From Geomonas edaphica (lineage in GTDB: Bacteria; Desulfobacterota; Desulfuromonadia; Geobacterales; Geobacteraceae): a stretch of 64,000 nt of DNA. How positions within the stretch are numbered: position 1 is the first letter of the stretch; the number at the start of each line of letters is the position of its first letter. Shown here in pieces: positions 8,715 through 17,085 of this stretch. The notes under the pieces are model-generated. The model was not told where the DNA came from. It saw nothing but the letters and a program-made list of their open reading frames with translations, and ran no database searches. Location: positions 293,006 through 357,005 of the forward strand of contig NZ_SSYB01000004.1 in NCBI RefSeq assembly GCF_004917075.1. The letters run 5' to 3'. The position numbers and the translations under genes were made by a program.

Positions 8715-8779
8715 ATTAAAGTTTCGCCCGGCTTGCGCCGATACGTACAGCGGGTGGCAAGCCCGAGGCGGAGGACGTT

Positions 8780-9973
8780 ATGGCAATGAAAACAGCATGG
8801 GATTACGTGAGCGACATGTTCGATACGCTTACGTCGCAGGACACCATGAGGGCACAGGCAGCGACCGGCGCCATGGCCTCGGGTGCGACCTTCTTCCAGA
8901 AGAAGGACTACACCCGCGCGGCCAACGAGTTCAAACGCGCCATTTCGCTCGATCCCACCACCGCGCAGCCGTACAACCTCCTCGCCAACGCATATCTCGC
9001 GCAGAACAAGACCGATGAGGCCATCAAGACCTACAAAAGCTCCCTCGCCCTCGACCCCACCCAGGACTCGGTGCACACCAACCTCGGGAACATCTACCTG
9101 CAACAGAAGAAGTACAACCTGGCGGAGAAGGAGTTCAAAGAGGCCGCGCGTCTTAACCCCAGCGACACCCTCGCGCCCTACACACTCGGACAGCTATACC
9201 TGCAGACCGACCGCCTGAGCGAAGCGGAGGCGCAGTTTAAGAAGGTCGCCAAGATGGCCCCCAACGACCCGAACCCCTACTACAGCTTAGGTGTCACCTA
9301 CAACAAACAGGGGAAGTACGAGGAGGCGGTGAAGGAGCTGACCAAGGCTGTGAAGATCCGGCCGAAGATGGCAGCGGCCCACTTCGAACTGGGCGTTGCC
9401 TACTCCGAACTCGGCGACAGCACCAACGCCCAGCAGGAAGTGAACAAACTGACCATACTGGACGCGTCGCAGGGGGCGCTTTTGAAGGCGACCATCGCCC
9501 AGCCGCAGATGGTGGCGGCCGGCGGCGGCGATACCGACACCTTCTTTCCGGCACTCGAGTCCGGAACGGCGCTCGTCGGCCTTCTCGGGGTCGACAGCAC
9601 CACTGGACAGCCGCTCCAGTCCAAGGCCTTCAGTCTCACCTTTTATTTCGATTCGGCGATGGACCCGAAATCGGTGCAGGACACGAGCAACTGGACTATC
9701 ACGAAGGCGAGCGGCGGCGCCGCCGGTTATTACAACAACCTTCTGCCAGTGCTCCCGACCGAGGCGTACATCCCGCAGAACCCGATTAGCGTGGTCTACG
9801 ACCAGGAGAAGCAATCCGCCACCATCACCTTCCTGCTGAGCCAGAACTCCACCAATAACGCGACCATCGACCCGTCCCACATGGTCTTCAAGTTCTCCGG
9901 TACCGACTCCCGCGGTAAGATCATGGATCCGACAGCAGACGAGTTCGACGGCGCAGCACAAACCCCCTTCTAA
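8780..9973 (+). CDS. TPR protein with C-terminal SbsA-type Ig-like domain
   Basis: A 397-residue protein with two parts. Residues about 28-225 hold at least five TPR units (for example FQKKDYTRAANEFKRAISLD, NKTDEAIKTYKSSLALDPTQ, GKYEEAVKELTKAVKIRP). Residues about 265-395 resemble the SbsA/Big_5 Ig-like fold: AFSLTFYFDSAMDPKSVQDT followed by NWTITKA and a terminal region with HMVFKFSGTDSRGK. No signal peptide is evident, so it is probably cytoplasmic or exported by a non-Sec route. The ATG at 8780 has GGAGG 5 nt upstream. Its role is unknown; Big_5 domains are normally extracellular, so a flagellum- or surface-associated protein is one option. Confidence 0.75.
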   Translation: MAMKTAWDYVSDMFDTLTSQDTMRAQAATGAMASGATFFQKKDYTRAANEFKRAISLDPTTAQPYNLLANAYLAQNKTDEAIKTYKSSLALDPTQDSVHTNLGNIYLQQKKYNLAEKEFKEAARLNPSDTLAPYTLGQLYLQTDRLSEAEAQFKKVAKMAPNDPNPYYSLGVTYNKQGKYEEAVKELTKAVKIRPKMAAAHFELGVAYSELGDSTNAQQEVNKLTILDASQGALLKATIAQPQMVAAGGGDTDTFFPALESGTALVGLLGVDSTTGQPLQSKAFSLTFYFDSAMDPKSVQDTSNWTITKASGGAAGYYNNLLPVLPTEAYIPQNPISVVYDQEKQSATITFLLSQNSTNNATIDPSHMVFKFSGTDSRGKIMDPTADEFDGAAQTPF

Positions 9974-10004
9974 AACAGATTCAACACATCCACTCATCCG
10001 TGAT

Positions 10005-10029
10005 AAGTGACTGGAGTGGCCAGTCACTT
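10005..10029. promoter_or_regulatory. Perfect 10-bp palindrome upstream of a sigma-54 promoter (possible enhancer site)
   Basis: AAGTGACTGG (10005-10014) and CCAGTCACTT (10020-10029) are perfect inverted repeats with a 5-nt centre. The centre is about 95 bp upstream of the -24 element at 10111, the usual distance for a bacterial enhancer-binding protein site. It lies 32 bp past the previous stop codon, so an RNA hairpin is the alternative, but no T-run follows. Confidence 0.45.
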
Positions 10030-10110
10030 GCCGCCCACCCACCATTAAGCCCCTCTTGCCGTACCGATTCATTTTTTTGACATACTCATAAAAAAAACCA
10101 CTCCAGAAAC

Positions 10111-10126
10111 TGGCACATGCATTGCT
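10111..10126 (+). promoter_or_regulatory. Sigma-54 promoter upstream of the methyltransferase-GT9 gene
   Basis: TGGCACATGCATTGCT matches TGGCACG-N4-TTGCW at every position except G to A at position 7. The predicted start is near 10137, about 60 nt before the preferred ATG at 10199. Confidence 0.82.
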
Positions 10127-10198
10127 CTACTATGTAGGGATATGGCAGTGCCCACGGGAGCGTCGAAGAATTCGGGTGCACGAAAGGATGAAAATCAG

Positions 10199-12277
10199 AT
10201 GCAAGAACCTTATAGGAACGACTCAGGCATGACTAACTCCACCTGCACTGCGGATGTGGTCGTCACCGCCTCATCATGCTGGTGCGGGGGGACGCTACGG
10301 CGTTCGGTGCACCCTCTCTACGCGGAATGTACTTCCTGCGGCACCCATGTTGTCAGGGAAATGCTCACCGAGGAGGATCTGCAGCGGTTCTACACCATGG
10401 GAGGTTACTGGCACGAGTACATGAGCGAAGTCGTGAACTTCCCAAGCATAGAACAGCGCTCTTTTAACGATTTCCATGACCGCATACCGGTGTGGCACCA
10501 GATACTCTCGGGAATCAAGGCCGCCCCAGAGCGACTCCTGGAGATCGGCTGCGCGCATGGCGGGTTTCTCTCCTACTGTCGAGACCATGGCGCGAAGGAG
10601 GTCGTGGGTGTCGAGGTAGACGAGAATACTTGTTCCTTCGCACGAAGCAGATTCAATCTGCCGCACGTCGTGAGCGGACTATTTCCGGATGTCGAGCTCC
10701 CCTTCCAGAAGTTCGACGCCATTACCGGGTTCGATGTAATCGAACATTTCAGGGACCCACTTAAGGGGCTCCGAGCGGTAGCCGATCACCTAACCGATGA
10801 CGGGATCTTCGTCTTCCAGACCCCCTGCTACAGGGGAGAGTCTTCCACCTGGGCCCAGTTCAAGCCGAAGGAACACCTGTTCCTTTACAACGAGCGGAGC
10901 GTGAAGCGCCTCTTCGATCTCTGCGGGCTTTCCATAACACAGGTCATGCCCGGCTTCTTCAAGGACGACATGTTCGTCATCGGTCGCAAGGCCCCTAAGG
11001 TAAAGCAAGTGCTGTTCGTGCGGCCTGACTCCATCGGTGACAGCGTCCTCGCCTCCTCTATGCTGCCACATATAAAGACACGCTACCCTGATGCGCGCCT
11101 CACCGTCCTCTGCCTCTCTCATGTGGCCGAATTGTACGAATCTTCCCCCCACGTCGACGCGGTGATCGGGTTCGACAGGGGGAGGGCCATCTTCAACGAA
11201 CAGTACCGCAATCTCTTGGTGCAGCGGATAGCCGCGCTACGCGCGGATGTCGCCCTCTACTCCGTTTACTCGCGGGACCTGCTGCACGACTTCTTCGCAA
11301 TCTGCAGCGGCGCAACAGAGAGGATCGCAATGCATGGCAACCTCTGCAACATGCCTCGCGAGATAAGGGATGAGAACAACCCGCACTTCACGCAGTTGGT
11401 CGAGTCCGATGGGGAGTGGAAGCCGGAGTTAGATAGGCACCGCGACTTCCTGTTCGCTCTTGGCATCGATCCCGGTCCACTCCGGGCGACCGTGTGGCTT
11501 ACCGAGGAGGACCACCGCTTCGCGGACGACTTCTTCACGGAGCACGGGCTAGAGCCGCGAAACTGCGTCACGCTTTTCTCCGGCGCCCAGTCCCCACAGC
11601 GCAACTACGAACATTTTGGGAAGGCGCTTGCCCCCGTCTGCCGCGAGGAAGGCCTTTCCCTCATCGCCGTCGGCTCTGCCTCCGAACATGAGTTGGGACG
11701 ACGAAACCTCGACGAGAGCGGGGCGGCAGGAATAAACATGTGCGGGAAACTAACCCTGCGCCAGGTCGCCGCGATTATCGGCCGCTGCCGCCTTGCCGTC
11801 GGAGCGGAAACGGGGACCGCCCACATCGCCTGCGCAGTAGGCACACCAAACGTGATTCTCCTAGGAGGGGGGCATTTCGGCCGCTTCGTCCCGTACACAA
11901 CGCTCACCACGGTTGCCTGCCTGCCGCTTGCCTGCTACCGCTGCAACTGGCGCTGCCCCTATACCAAAGCCCACTGCGTCAAGAGCCTAAACCCGGCGGT
12001 GCTCACCGCGGCGATCAAATCGGCCCTCACGGAGACCACGGAAACGATCAGAATGTTCTGCCAGGACCGGAGCATGTGGCTTCCGCTCTCCAATGAGCCA
12101 GCCTGGCGGGGGTTGGGGGACATAGTTGACGGACAACCTATCGAGGTCATCACCGTTGCTGAAACCACCCCGACAATACCTTGGGCATCGAACGACGCAA
12201 CGCGAGTCGAAGGGATGCAGCGCACTTTGGGAGCGCAGCAGCACAGACATCGGCAGAACCTTTTCTCTGGCAGCTGA
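10199..12277 (+). CDS. Methyltransferase-GT9 (heptosyltransferase-like) fusion protein
   Basis: A 692-residue fusion. An N-terminal zinc-ribbon-like CWCGG...CTSCG pair is followed by a class I SAM methyltransferase (LLEIGCAHGGFLSYC motif I near residue 115, then ITGFDVIEHFRDP). From about residue 270 a GT-B fold of the GT9/heptosyltransferase type begins (VLFVRPDSIGDSVLASSMLP) and continues to AVGAETGTAHIACAVGTPNV. GT9 enzymes usually move heptose from ADP- or GDP-heptose. The gene directly precedes the nucleotide-sugar operon with HddA/HddC-like enzymes, which supports a heptose or related donor. ATG 10199 is preferred over 10142 because AAAGGA lies 10 nt upstream and 10142 would be only a few bases after the predicted start of transcription. 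Confidence 0.82.
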   Translation: MQEPYRNDSGMTNSTCTADVVVTASSCWCGGTLRRSVHPLYAECTSCGTHVVREMLTEEDLQRFYTMGGYWHEYMSEVVNFPSIEQRSFNDFHDRIPVWHQILSGIKAAPERLLEIGCAHGGFLSYCRDHGAKEVVGVEVDENTCSFARSRFNLPHVVSGLFPDVELPFQKFDAITGFDVIEHFRDPLKGLRAVADHLTDDGIFVFQTPCYRGESSTWAQFKPKEHLFLYNERSVKRLFDLCGLSITQVMPGFFKDDMFVIGRKAPKVKQVLFVRPDSIGDSVLASSMLPHIKTRYPDARLTVLCLSHVAELYESSPHVDAVIGFDRGRAIFNEQYRNLLVQRIAALRADVALYSVYSRDLLHDFFAICSGATERIAMHGNLCNMPREIRDENNPHFTQLVESDGEWKPELDRHRDFLFALGIDPGPLRATVWLTEEDHRFADDFFTEHGLEPRNCVTLFSGAQSPQRNYEHFGKALAPVCREEGLSLIAVGSASEHELGRRNLDESGAAGINMCGKLTLRQVAAIIGRCRLAVGAETGTAHIACAVGTPNVILLGGGHFGRFVPYTTLTTVACLPLACYRCNWRCPYTKAHCVKSLNPAVLTAAIKSALTETTETIRMFCQDRSMWLPLSNEPAWRGLGDIVDGQPIEVITVAETTPTIPWASNDATRVEGMQRTLGAQQHRHRQNLFSGS

Positions 12278-12523
12278 CTTGGAATTGTGGGCCCGCACGA
12301 CGGGGCGGCACAGACGCCGCTTTAACCTCCTGCTGCACAGAAACTTGAAGCCAGACACTTCAATGTCACCAGGATGGCCAGCACCAAGCCGGCACCGCTT
12401 ATCCCGCCCTTCTCATTCATGTGCGTCAAAGATCCAGGCACCCGATCCATCGAATCAAAACTTTGACTCAACACAACAGCGCGTATTATTTAGTTTTTTC
12501 GCTTCAAGACGAGCCACGACCCT

Positions 12524-12539
12524 CGGCATGCCCTTTGCA
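12524..12539 (+). promoter_or_regulatory. Sigma-54 promoter of the nucleotide-sugar operon
   Basis: CGGCATGCCCTTTGCA has the essential GG and GC with 10-bp spacing and the TTGCA -12 element; it differs from TGGCACG-N4-TTGCA at positions 1 and 6. The predicted start near 12550 leaves a 28-nt leader. The 300-bp gap 12278-12577 holds no gene. A CCAGACACTT at 12351-12360 differs by one base from an arm of the palindrome at 10005-10029. Confidence 0.75.
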
Positions 12540-12577
12540 AAATGTAGCAGAATTAAAATTTTTTCTGGAGCAACTTC

Positions 12578-13513
12578 ATGAAACAAAACGTCCTAGTGAC
12601 CGGCGCCGCCGGGTACCTCGGCTCCATCATCTGCGAACACTTGCTTGACGCCGATTACCGCGTTACCGCACTCGATTCACTCATCTACGGCGAACAGAAC
12701 CTTAACCATCTTTGCGCCAATCCAGACTTTGATTTCATCAGGGGTGATGCACGTAGTAAAGATGTGCTTAAGCCGCTAGTTAAAAATGCCGATGTCATCA
12801 TCCCGCTGGCAGCAATCGTGGGGGCTCCGGCATGTGACCGCGACCCTTCCCTCGCCACCTCGACCAACCGCGATGCGGTTTCGCTTCTTCTAGAGCTGCG
12901 GGGGAAGGAGCAATTCATCGTGTACCCCACCACTAACAGTGGCTACGGCACAAAAACCGGCGACGTCTTCTGCACTGAGGAGTCTTCCCTCGATCCGATC
13001 TCTCTCTACGGCCGCACCAAGGTTGAAGCTGAGGAGTTAGTACTTTCTGCGGGAAACTCTATCACCTTGCGACTCGCCACCGTTTTCGGCATGTCTCCCC
13101 GTCCGAGACTCGACCTCCTGGTTAACCACTTCACCTACACCGCCTTCTTCGACGGCTACATCGTCATCTTCGAAAAAGACTTCAAACGCAACTATATCCA
13201 CATCCGCGACGTCGCCGATTGCTTCATCCATTGCATGCGCAACTCAGACAAGATGACCGGGCCCTACAACGTAGGACTGGACGCCGCTAACCTCTCCAAA
13301 GAGGAATTGGCACTCAAGATCAAGGAATACCTCCCCCAGTTCTACATCCACTTCTCAGAAGTGGGAAGCGATCCCGACAAGAGGAACTATGTGGTTTCTA
13401 GCCAGCGCCTGCGCGAGGCTGGTTTTGAAGCAAAGCGCTCCCTGGACGACGGTATCACTGAGCTGATAAAAGGCTTCCGCCTCATTGGACGCATGCAGGG
13501 CAGGAACATCTAG
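12578..13513 (+). CDS. NAD(P)-dependent nucleotide-sugar epimerase/dehydratase (extended SDR)
   Basis: A 311-residue extended short-chain dehydrogenase. The Rossmann motif is GAAGYLGSI at residues 9-17, and the catalytic SxnYxxxK arrangement appears as TTNSGYG and YGRTK near residues 117-150. These residues look intact. The family includes UDP-/GDP-/dTDP-sugar 4-epimerases and 4,6-dehydratases; which reaction occurs cannot be decided from sequence alone. It is the first gene behind the sigma-54 promoter and probably modifies the nucleotide sugar made by the next two gene products. The next coding region begins 1-2 bases after its stop. Confidence 0.82.
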   Translation: MKQNVLVTGAAGYLGSIICEHLLDADYRVTALDSLIYGEQNLNHLCANPDFDFIRGDARSKDVLKPLVKNADVIIPLAAIVGAPACDRDPSLATSTNRDAVSLLLELRGKEQFIVYPTTNSGYGTKTGDVFCTEESSLDPISLYGRTKVEAEELVLSAGNSITLRLATVFGMSPRPRLDLLVNHFTYTAFFDGYIVIFEKDFKRNYIHIRDVADCFIHCMRNSDKMTGPYNVGLDAANLSKEELALKIKEYLPQFYIHFSEVGSDPDKRNYVVSSQRLREAGFEAKRSLDDGITELIKGFRLIGRMQGRNI

Positions 13514-13514
13514 C

Positions 13515-14228
13515 GTGGACCTTTGCGCGGCAATACTGGCAGGGGGACTCGGGACGCGGCTGCGCTCAGTGGTAAGCGACCGCCCCAAGGTGTTAGCCCA
13601 GGTGGCAGGGCAACCATTCCTGGCACACCTACTCGACCAACTCTATGAAGCCGGCGTGACAAGGGCAGTCCTTTGCACCGGCTATATGGCGGGAATGATC
13701 AGCGACGAGTTCGGCGACCGCTACCGCGGCATATCGCTCACGTATTCAGTCGAAACGTCGCCGCTCGGGACCGGCGGAGCCCTGGCCAACGCAGCACCCC
13801 TTCTATCCGGAGATATGCTCTTGGTCCTCAACGGTGATTCCTACTGCCACTGCCCTATCGAAGAATTCGCTATGCGACAGAAACAAAGTAAGGCCCCAGC
13901 CGGGATGGCGCTTGCTCGCGTTGAAGATGTCGGACGCTACGGTGCCGTCATCACCGGCTCCGACTTCTTGGTAAAAAGCTTCACAGAGAAGGGTGGGGAT
14001 GGCGGCCCTGGGTGGATCAACGCCGGGATCTACCTTCTCCCGAGAACAGTGCTGGACGTGATCCCTCGGGGGCACAGTGTCTCACTAGAAAGAGAGATAT
14101 TTCCCCGAATCGTAGCCCAAGGCTTATACGGCTACCGTTGTACTGGTCCATTTATCGACATTGGAATACCAGAGGATCTGGTGCGCAGCCAGACTCTCCT
14201 GGGGGACCGCATGAAAGGAGAGTTATGA
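13515..14228 (+). CDS. Sugar-phosphate nucleotidyltransferase (HddC-like)
   Basis: A 237-residue GT-A-fold nucleotidyltransferase with the signature AAILAGGLGTRLRSVVSDRPK at the N-terminus, the LGTGGAL motif, LLVLNGDSYCH (metal-binding region) and GWINAGIYLLP. It is short, like D-glycero-D-manno-heptose-1-phosphate guanylyltransferase HddC and HldE-C-type enzymes. The pairing with an HddA-like kinase supports sugar-1-phosphate activation, perhaps with GTP. A GTG at 13515 is preferred, with AGGA 9 nt upstream; an ATG at 13485 would overlap the upstream gene by 29 bases. Its end overlaps the kinase start by 4 bp (ATGA-type coupling). Confidence 0.82.
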   Translation: MDLCAAILAGGLGTRLRSVVSDRPKVLAQVAGQPFLAHLLDQLYEAGVTRAVLCTGYMAGMISDEFGDRYRGISLTYSVETSPLGTGGALANAAPLLSGDMLLVLNGDSYCHCPIEEFAMRQKQSKAPAGMALARVEDVGRYGAVITGSDFLVKSFTEKGGDGGPGWINAGIYLLPRTVLDVIPRGHSVSLEREIFPRIVAQGLYGYRCTGPFIDIGIPEDLVRSQTLLGDRMKGEL

Positions 14229-15346
14229 TAATCAGCAGGACGCCCTATCGCATCTCTTTTTTTGGAGGAGGTACCGATTACCCCGCCTGGTATCTGAAAC
14301 ATGGGGGAACGGTCCTGGCTACGGCTATTGATAAATACTGTTACCTCACCTGCCGCTATCTTCCCCCCTTCTTCGAGCATAAATACCGGGCCGTCTGGTC
14401 GAAGATCGAGAACTGCCAGCAGATTGCTGAGATCGAGCACCCGGCGATCCGCGAGATCCTCCGCTTTATGAAAATGAGCCGTGGCGTCGAGATTCATCAC
14501 GTCGGAGATCTTCCCGCCCGCAGCGGTATGGGGTCGAGCTCCACTTTCACCGTGGGGCTGTTGCACGCGCTCTACGCACTACGAGGGTACATGCCGACCA
14601 AGCACCAGCTCGCGATGGAAAGCATCGAAATAGAGCAGGAGTTGATCAAGGAAACCGTTGGGTCGCAGGACCAGGTTTTAGCCGCATACGGCGGATTCAA
14701 CCAGCTGATCTTCCACAGAAATGGAGAGATCTCCGTCCGTCCCGTGGTGCTAACCTCGGACAGGGTGCAGGAGCTGAACTCCCACCTGATGCTGTTCTAT
14801 TCCGGGATCAAAAGGACAGCGGCGGACGTCGCCAGCACGTACGTGAACGACCTGGATGACAAGAAGAGGCAGCTCCGCATAATGAAAGACCTCGTGGACG
14901 AGGGAATCTCACTGCTTAATAGCTCGCAGGACATCAAGGGCTTCGGCGATCTGCTGCATGAGTCGTGGCAGGCAAAACGGAGCCTCAGTGCAAGCATCTC
15001 CAACGAGCATGTCGATCTCATCTATGAGAAGGCGCGCAAAGCAGGTGCCATCGGCGGGAAGATAGCCGGAGCGGGAGGCGGCGGATTCATGCTGCTGTTC
15101 GCGCCCCCCGAGCGCCACCAGAAGATCAAGAGCGCACTGGGCAACATGATCAACGTCCCGTTCAAATTCGACTTCACCGGGAGCCAGATCATCTACTATC
15201 AACTAGAAGAGGACTACTCGGGCATCGAACAGGAACGAGAGAAGCAGGTCATCGATACCGCCAGGGAGTTGAGCAGCCTCACCCCCATCAGCAAAACGAC
15301 CAGCAAAAAAAAGGACACGCCAACATATGTACGCGACTGCGCTTGA
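14225..15346 (+). CDS. GHMP-family sugar kinase (HddA-like heptose-7-phosphate kinase)
   Basis: A 373-residue GHMP kinase. It begins MIISRTPYRISFFGGGTDYP, the opening typical of D-glycero-D-manno-heptose-7-phosphate 1-kinase (HddA). The ATP-binding loop is LPARSGMGSSSTFTVGLL near residues 98-115, and the third GHMP motif is KIAGAGGGGFMLL near residue 278. HddA phosphorylates heptose-7-phosphate at C1 in the GDP-heptose pathway. The last 25 or so residues are polar and lysine-rich. The start ATG has GGAGAG 3-4 nt upstream and overlaps the previous stop. The exact substrate is an inference. Confidence 0.85.
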   Translation: MIISRTPYRISFFGGGTDYPAWYLKHGGTVLATAIDKYCYLTCRYLPPFFEHKYRAVWSKIENCQQIAEIEHPAIREILRFMKMSRGVEIHHVGDLPARSGMGSSSTFTVGLLHALYALRGYMPTKHQLAMESIEIEQELIKETVGSQDQVLAAYGGFNQLIFHRNGEISVRPVVLTSDRVQELNSHLMLFYSGIKRTAADVASTYVNDLDDKKRQLRIMKDLVDEGISLLNSSQDIKGFGDLLHESWQAKRSLSASISNEHVDLIYEKARKAGAIGGKIAGAGGGGFMLLFAPPERHQKIKSALGNMINVPFKFDFTGSQIIYYQLEEDYSGIEQEREKQVIDTARELSSLTPISKTTSKKKDTPTYVRDCA

Positions 15347-16166
15347 TGAAAGGGCCAGAACGATAAGGGCCACCACCATCCAGATGGCCCACGACGGGAG
15401 GGAGGGGCACTTAAACGGCGCTCTTAGCTGCGTCGAGCTGCTTCTATGCCTATTTGACGGCTGGCTCAGGATACCGCGGGAACAGGAGAAAGCGCCGGAG
15501 CGGGACCGTTTCATTTTCAGCAAGGGGCATGCCTGTGCGTCACTCTACGCGGTGCTGGCGGAAAGGGGATACTTCCCGGTTTCCTGGCTCGATCGGTACG
15601 CGACAGATGACTCGCCGCTGCCGAGCCACCCCTGCATACACGCCCTCCCCCTGCTTGACTGCTCCGCCGGGAGCCTGGGACATGGGCTCGGCATGGCCAC
15701 CGGCAAGGCGTACGGGCTGCGCCTGGACGGCAACAGTTCAAGGACCGTCGCCCTAATCAGCGACGGGGAATGCAACGAAGGGAGCACCTGGGAGTCGGCG
15801 ACGTTTGCCGCGAGCCACAAGTTGGACAACCTGCTTCTGATCGTAGACAACAACGGCGTGCAGTCGGTTGGGCGCTCGGATGATCTCATGGGGGGCACCT
15901 CCCTGGAAGAAAAGTTCACCTCCTTCGGCTGGGCAGCACGCACGGTCGAGGGGAACACCACTGCAGCAGTGAAAATGGCGCTCTCCGAGGTTCCCTTTGT
16001 AAAGGGGAAACCATCGGTGATCGTCGCAAAGACCACCGCGGGCGCCGGAGTGAGCTTCATGCAGGACCAGGTACTCTGGCACTACCGCGTCCCCTCCGAT
16101 GACGACCTTCAAAGGGCACTCCAGGAACTGGGGGCAACCCCTCTGCACAAAAGGAGCAACCCGTGA
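15327..16166 (+). CDS. Transketolase N-terminal subunit
   Basis: A 279-residue protein equal to the thiamine-diphosphate-binding first half of transketolase. The FSKGHACASLYAVL segment, the GHGLGMATGKAYG segment and the cofactor motif DGECNEGSTWE with NN about 28 residues later (residues 145-180) are present. It overlaps the kinase gene by 20 bp and the next gene by 4 bp, so the two transketolase halves are coupled. Split transketolases outside central metabolism often sit in sugar or natural-product clusters. Here it may supply sedoheptulose-7-phosphate or add a two-carbon branch to a ketosugar; the sequence cannot distinguish these. Confidence 0.9.
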   Translation: MYATALDERARTIRATTIQMAHDGREGHLNGALSCVELLLCLFDGWLRIPREQEKAPERDRFIFSKGHACASLYAVLAERGYFPVSWLDRYATDDSPLPSHPCIHALPLLDCSAGSLGHGLGMATGKAYGLRLDGNSSRTVALISDGECNEGSTWESATFAASHKLDNLLLIVDNNGVQSVGRSDDLMGGTSLEEKFTSFGWAARTVEGNTTAAVKMALSEVPFVKGKPSVIVAKTTAGAGVSFMQDQVLWHYRVPSDDDLQRALQELGATPLHKRSNP

Positions 16167-17080
16167 GAAAGGCATTTTCAGAGACCCTGACCCGCCTGGC
16201 GGCAGCCGACCCGCGCATCGCCTTTGTGACCGGCGACCTCGGTTTTCAGGTCTTCGACGAGTTCGAAAACAGCTTCCCGGGACGTTATATAAACGCAGGC
16301 GTCGCCGAAGCACAGATGATATACACCGCCGCAGGCATGGCAAGCGAGGGGTGGAAGACGGTGGCCTATTCCATCGCCTCCTTCGCAACGGCCCGCCCGT
16401 TCGAGCAGATACGCTACTGCGTCGCCTACCCAAACCTGCCGGTGATCCTGGTGGGTGCGGGACGCGGTTACCTCTACTCCACCAGCGGGGTCTCCCATCA
16501 CGCAGCCGACGACCTGGCGCTTATGAGCGCACTCCCCAACATGACCGTGGTCGCCCCCGGCGACCCATGCGAGATAGAGCAGCTTCTGCCGCAACTTTTC
16601 GCCTTGAACGGCCCCGCCTACTGCACAGTCGGGCGGTTCGGAGAGCCGTCGTACCTGGCAGAAGAACCGGCCGTCCTCGGTAAGGCGAGGCTCCTGAGAA
16701 AAGGGGAAAAGGTGGCGATAATCGGTACCGGCGAGATCGCGAACGAGATCCTGAAGGCCTATGATGTCCTCACCGCCGAAGGGATCACCCCCTTTGTCTA
16801 TCAGATGCACACGGTGAAGCCACTGGACACCGCCACGCTCGGCGAGCTCTCGCAGAAGGTGGAGACACTCATCGTCGTCGAGGAGCACGTGCCCTACGGG
16901 GGGATGTGGTCCGCGGTGGCCGACTGGGGCGTGCGGGAGGGACTCCCGTGCCGGCTTTTGCGGCTTGGCCCACCCGACAGCTTCGCCCTCGGAAACCTTA
17001 AACAGAACGAACTGCGCAAGCGCTGGAAATTCGATGCAACGGCCATCGCCGACGCATGCCGTACCGCTTGGAGGAGATGA
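16163..17080 (+). CDS. Transketolase C-terminal subunit
   Basis: A 305-residue partner of the preceding protein, covering the pyrimidine-binding and C-terminal domains of transketolase. Motifs are GDLGFQVF, NAGVAEAQMIYTAAGMA with the catalytic glutamate, and GAGRGYLYSTSGVSHHAADD with the paired histidines. The start codon is GTG at 16163, with AAAGGAG about 6 nt upstream, overlapping the previous stop (GTGA). The C-terminal VYQMHTVKPLD and VVEEHVPYGGMWSAV stretches match the third transketolase domain. It must work as a heterodimer or heterotetramer with the N-terminal subunit. Confidence 0.9.
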   Translation: MRKAFSETLTRLAAADPRIAFVTGDLGFQVFDEFENSFPGRYINAGVAEAQMIYTAAGMASEGWKTVAYSIASFATARPFEQIRYCVAYPNLPVILVGAGRGYLYSTSGVSHHAADDLALMSALPNMTVVAPGDPCEIEQLLPQLFALNGPAYCTVGRFGEPSYLAEEPAVLGKARLLRKGEKVAIIGTGEIANEILKAYDVLTAEGITPFVYQMHTVKPLDTATLGELSQKVETLIVVEEHVPYGGMWSAVADWGVREGLPCRLLRLGPPDSFALGNLKQNELRKRWKFDATAIADACRTAWRR

Positions 17081-17085
17081 CCACG

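Noticed and set aside
8690-8779. Possible riboswitch (GEMM type) before the TPR/Ig-like gene
   Set aside because: The GC-rich leader lacks the conserved GEMM bases; the terminator of the upstream gene explains the stem.
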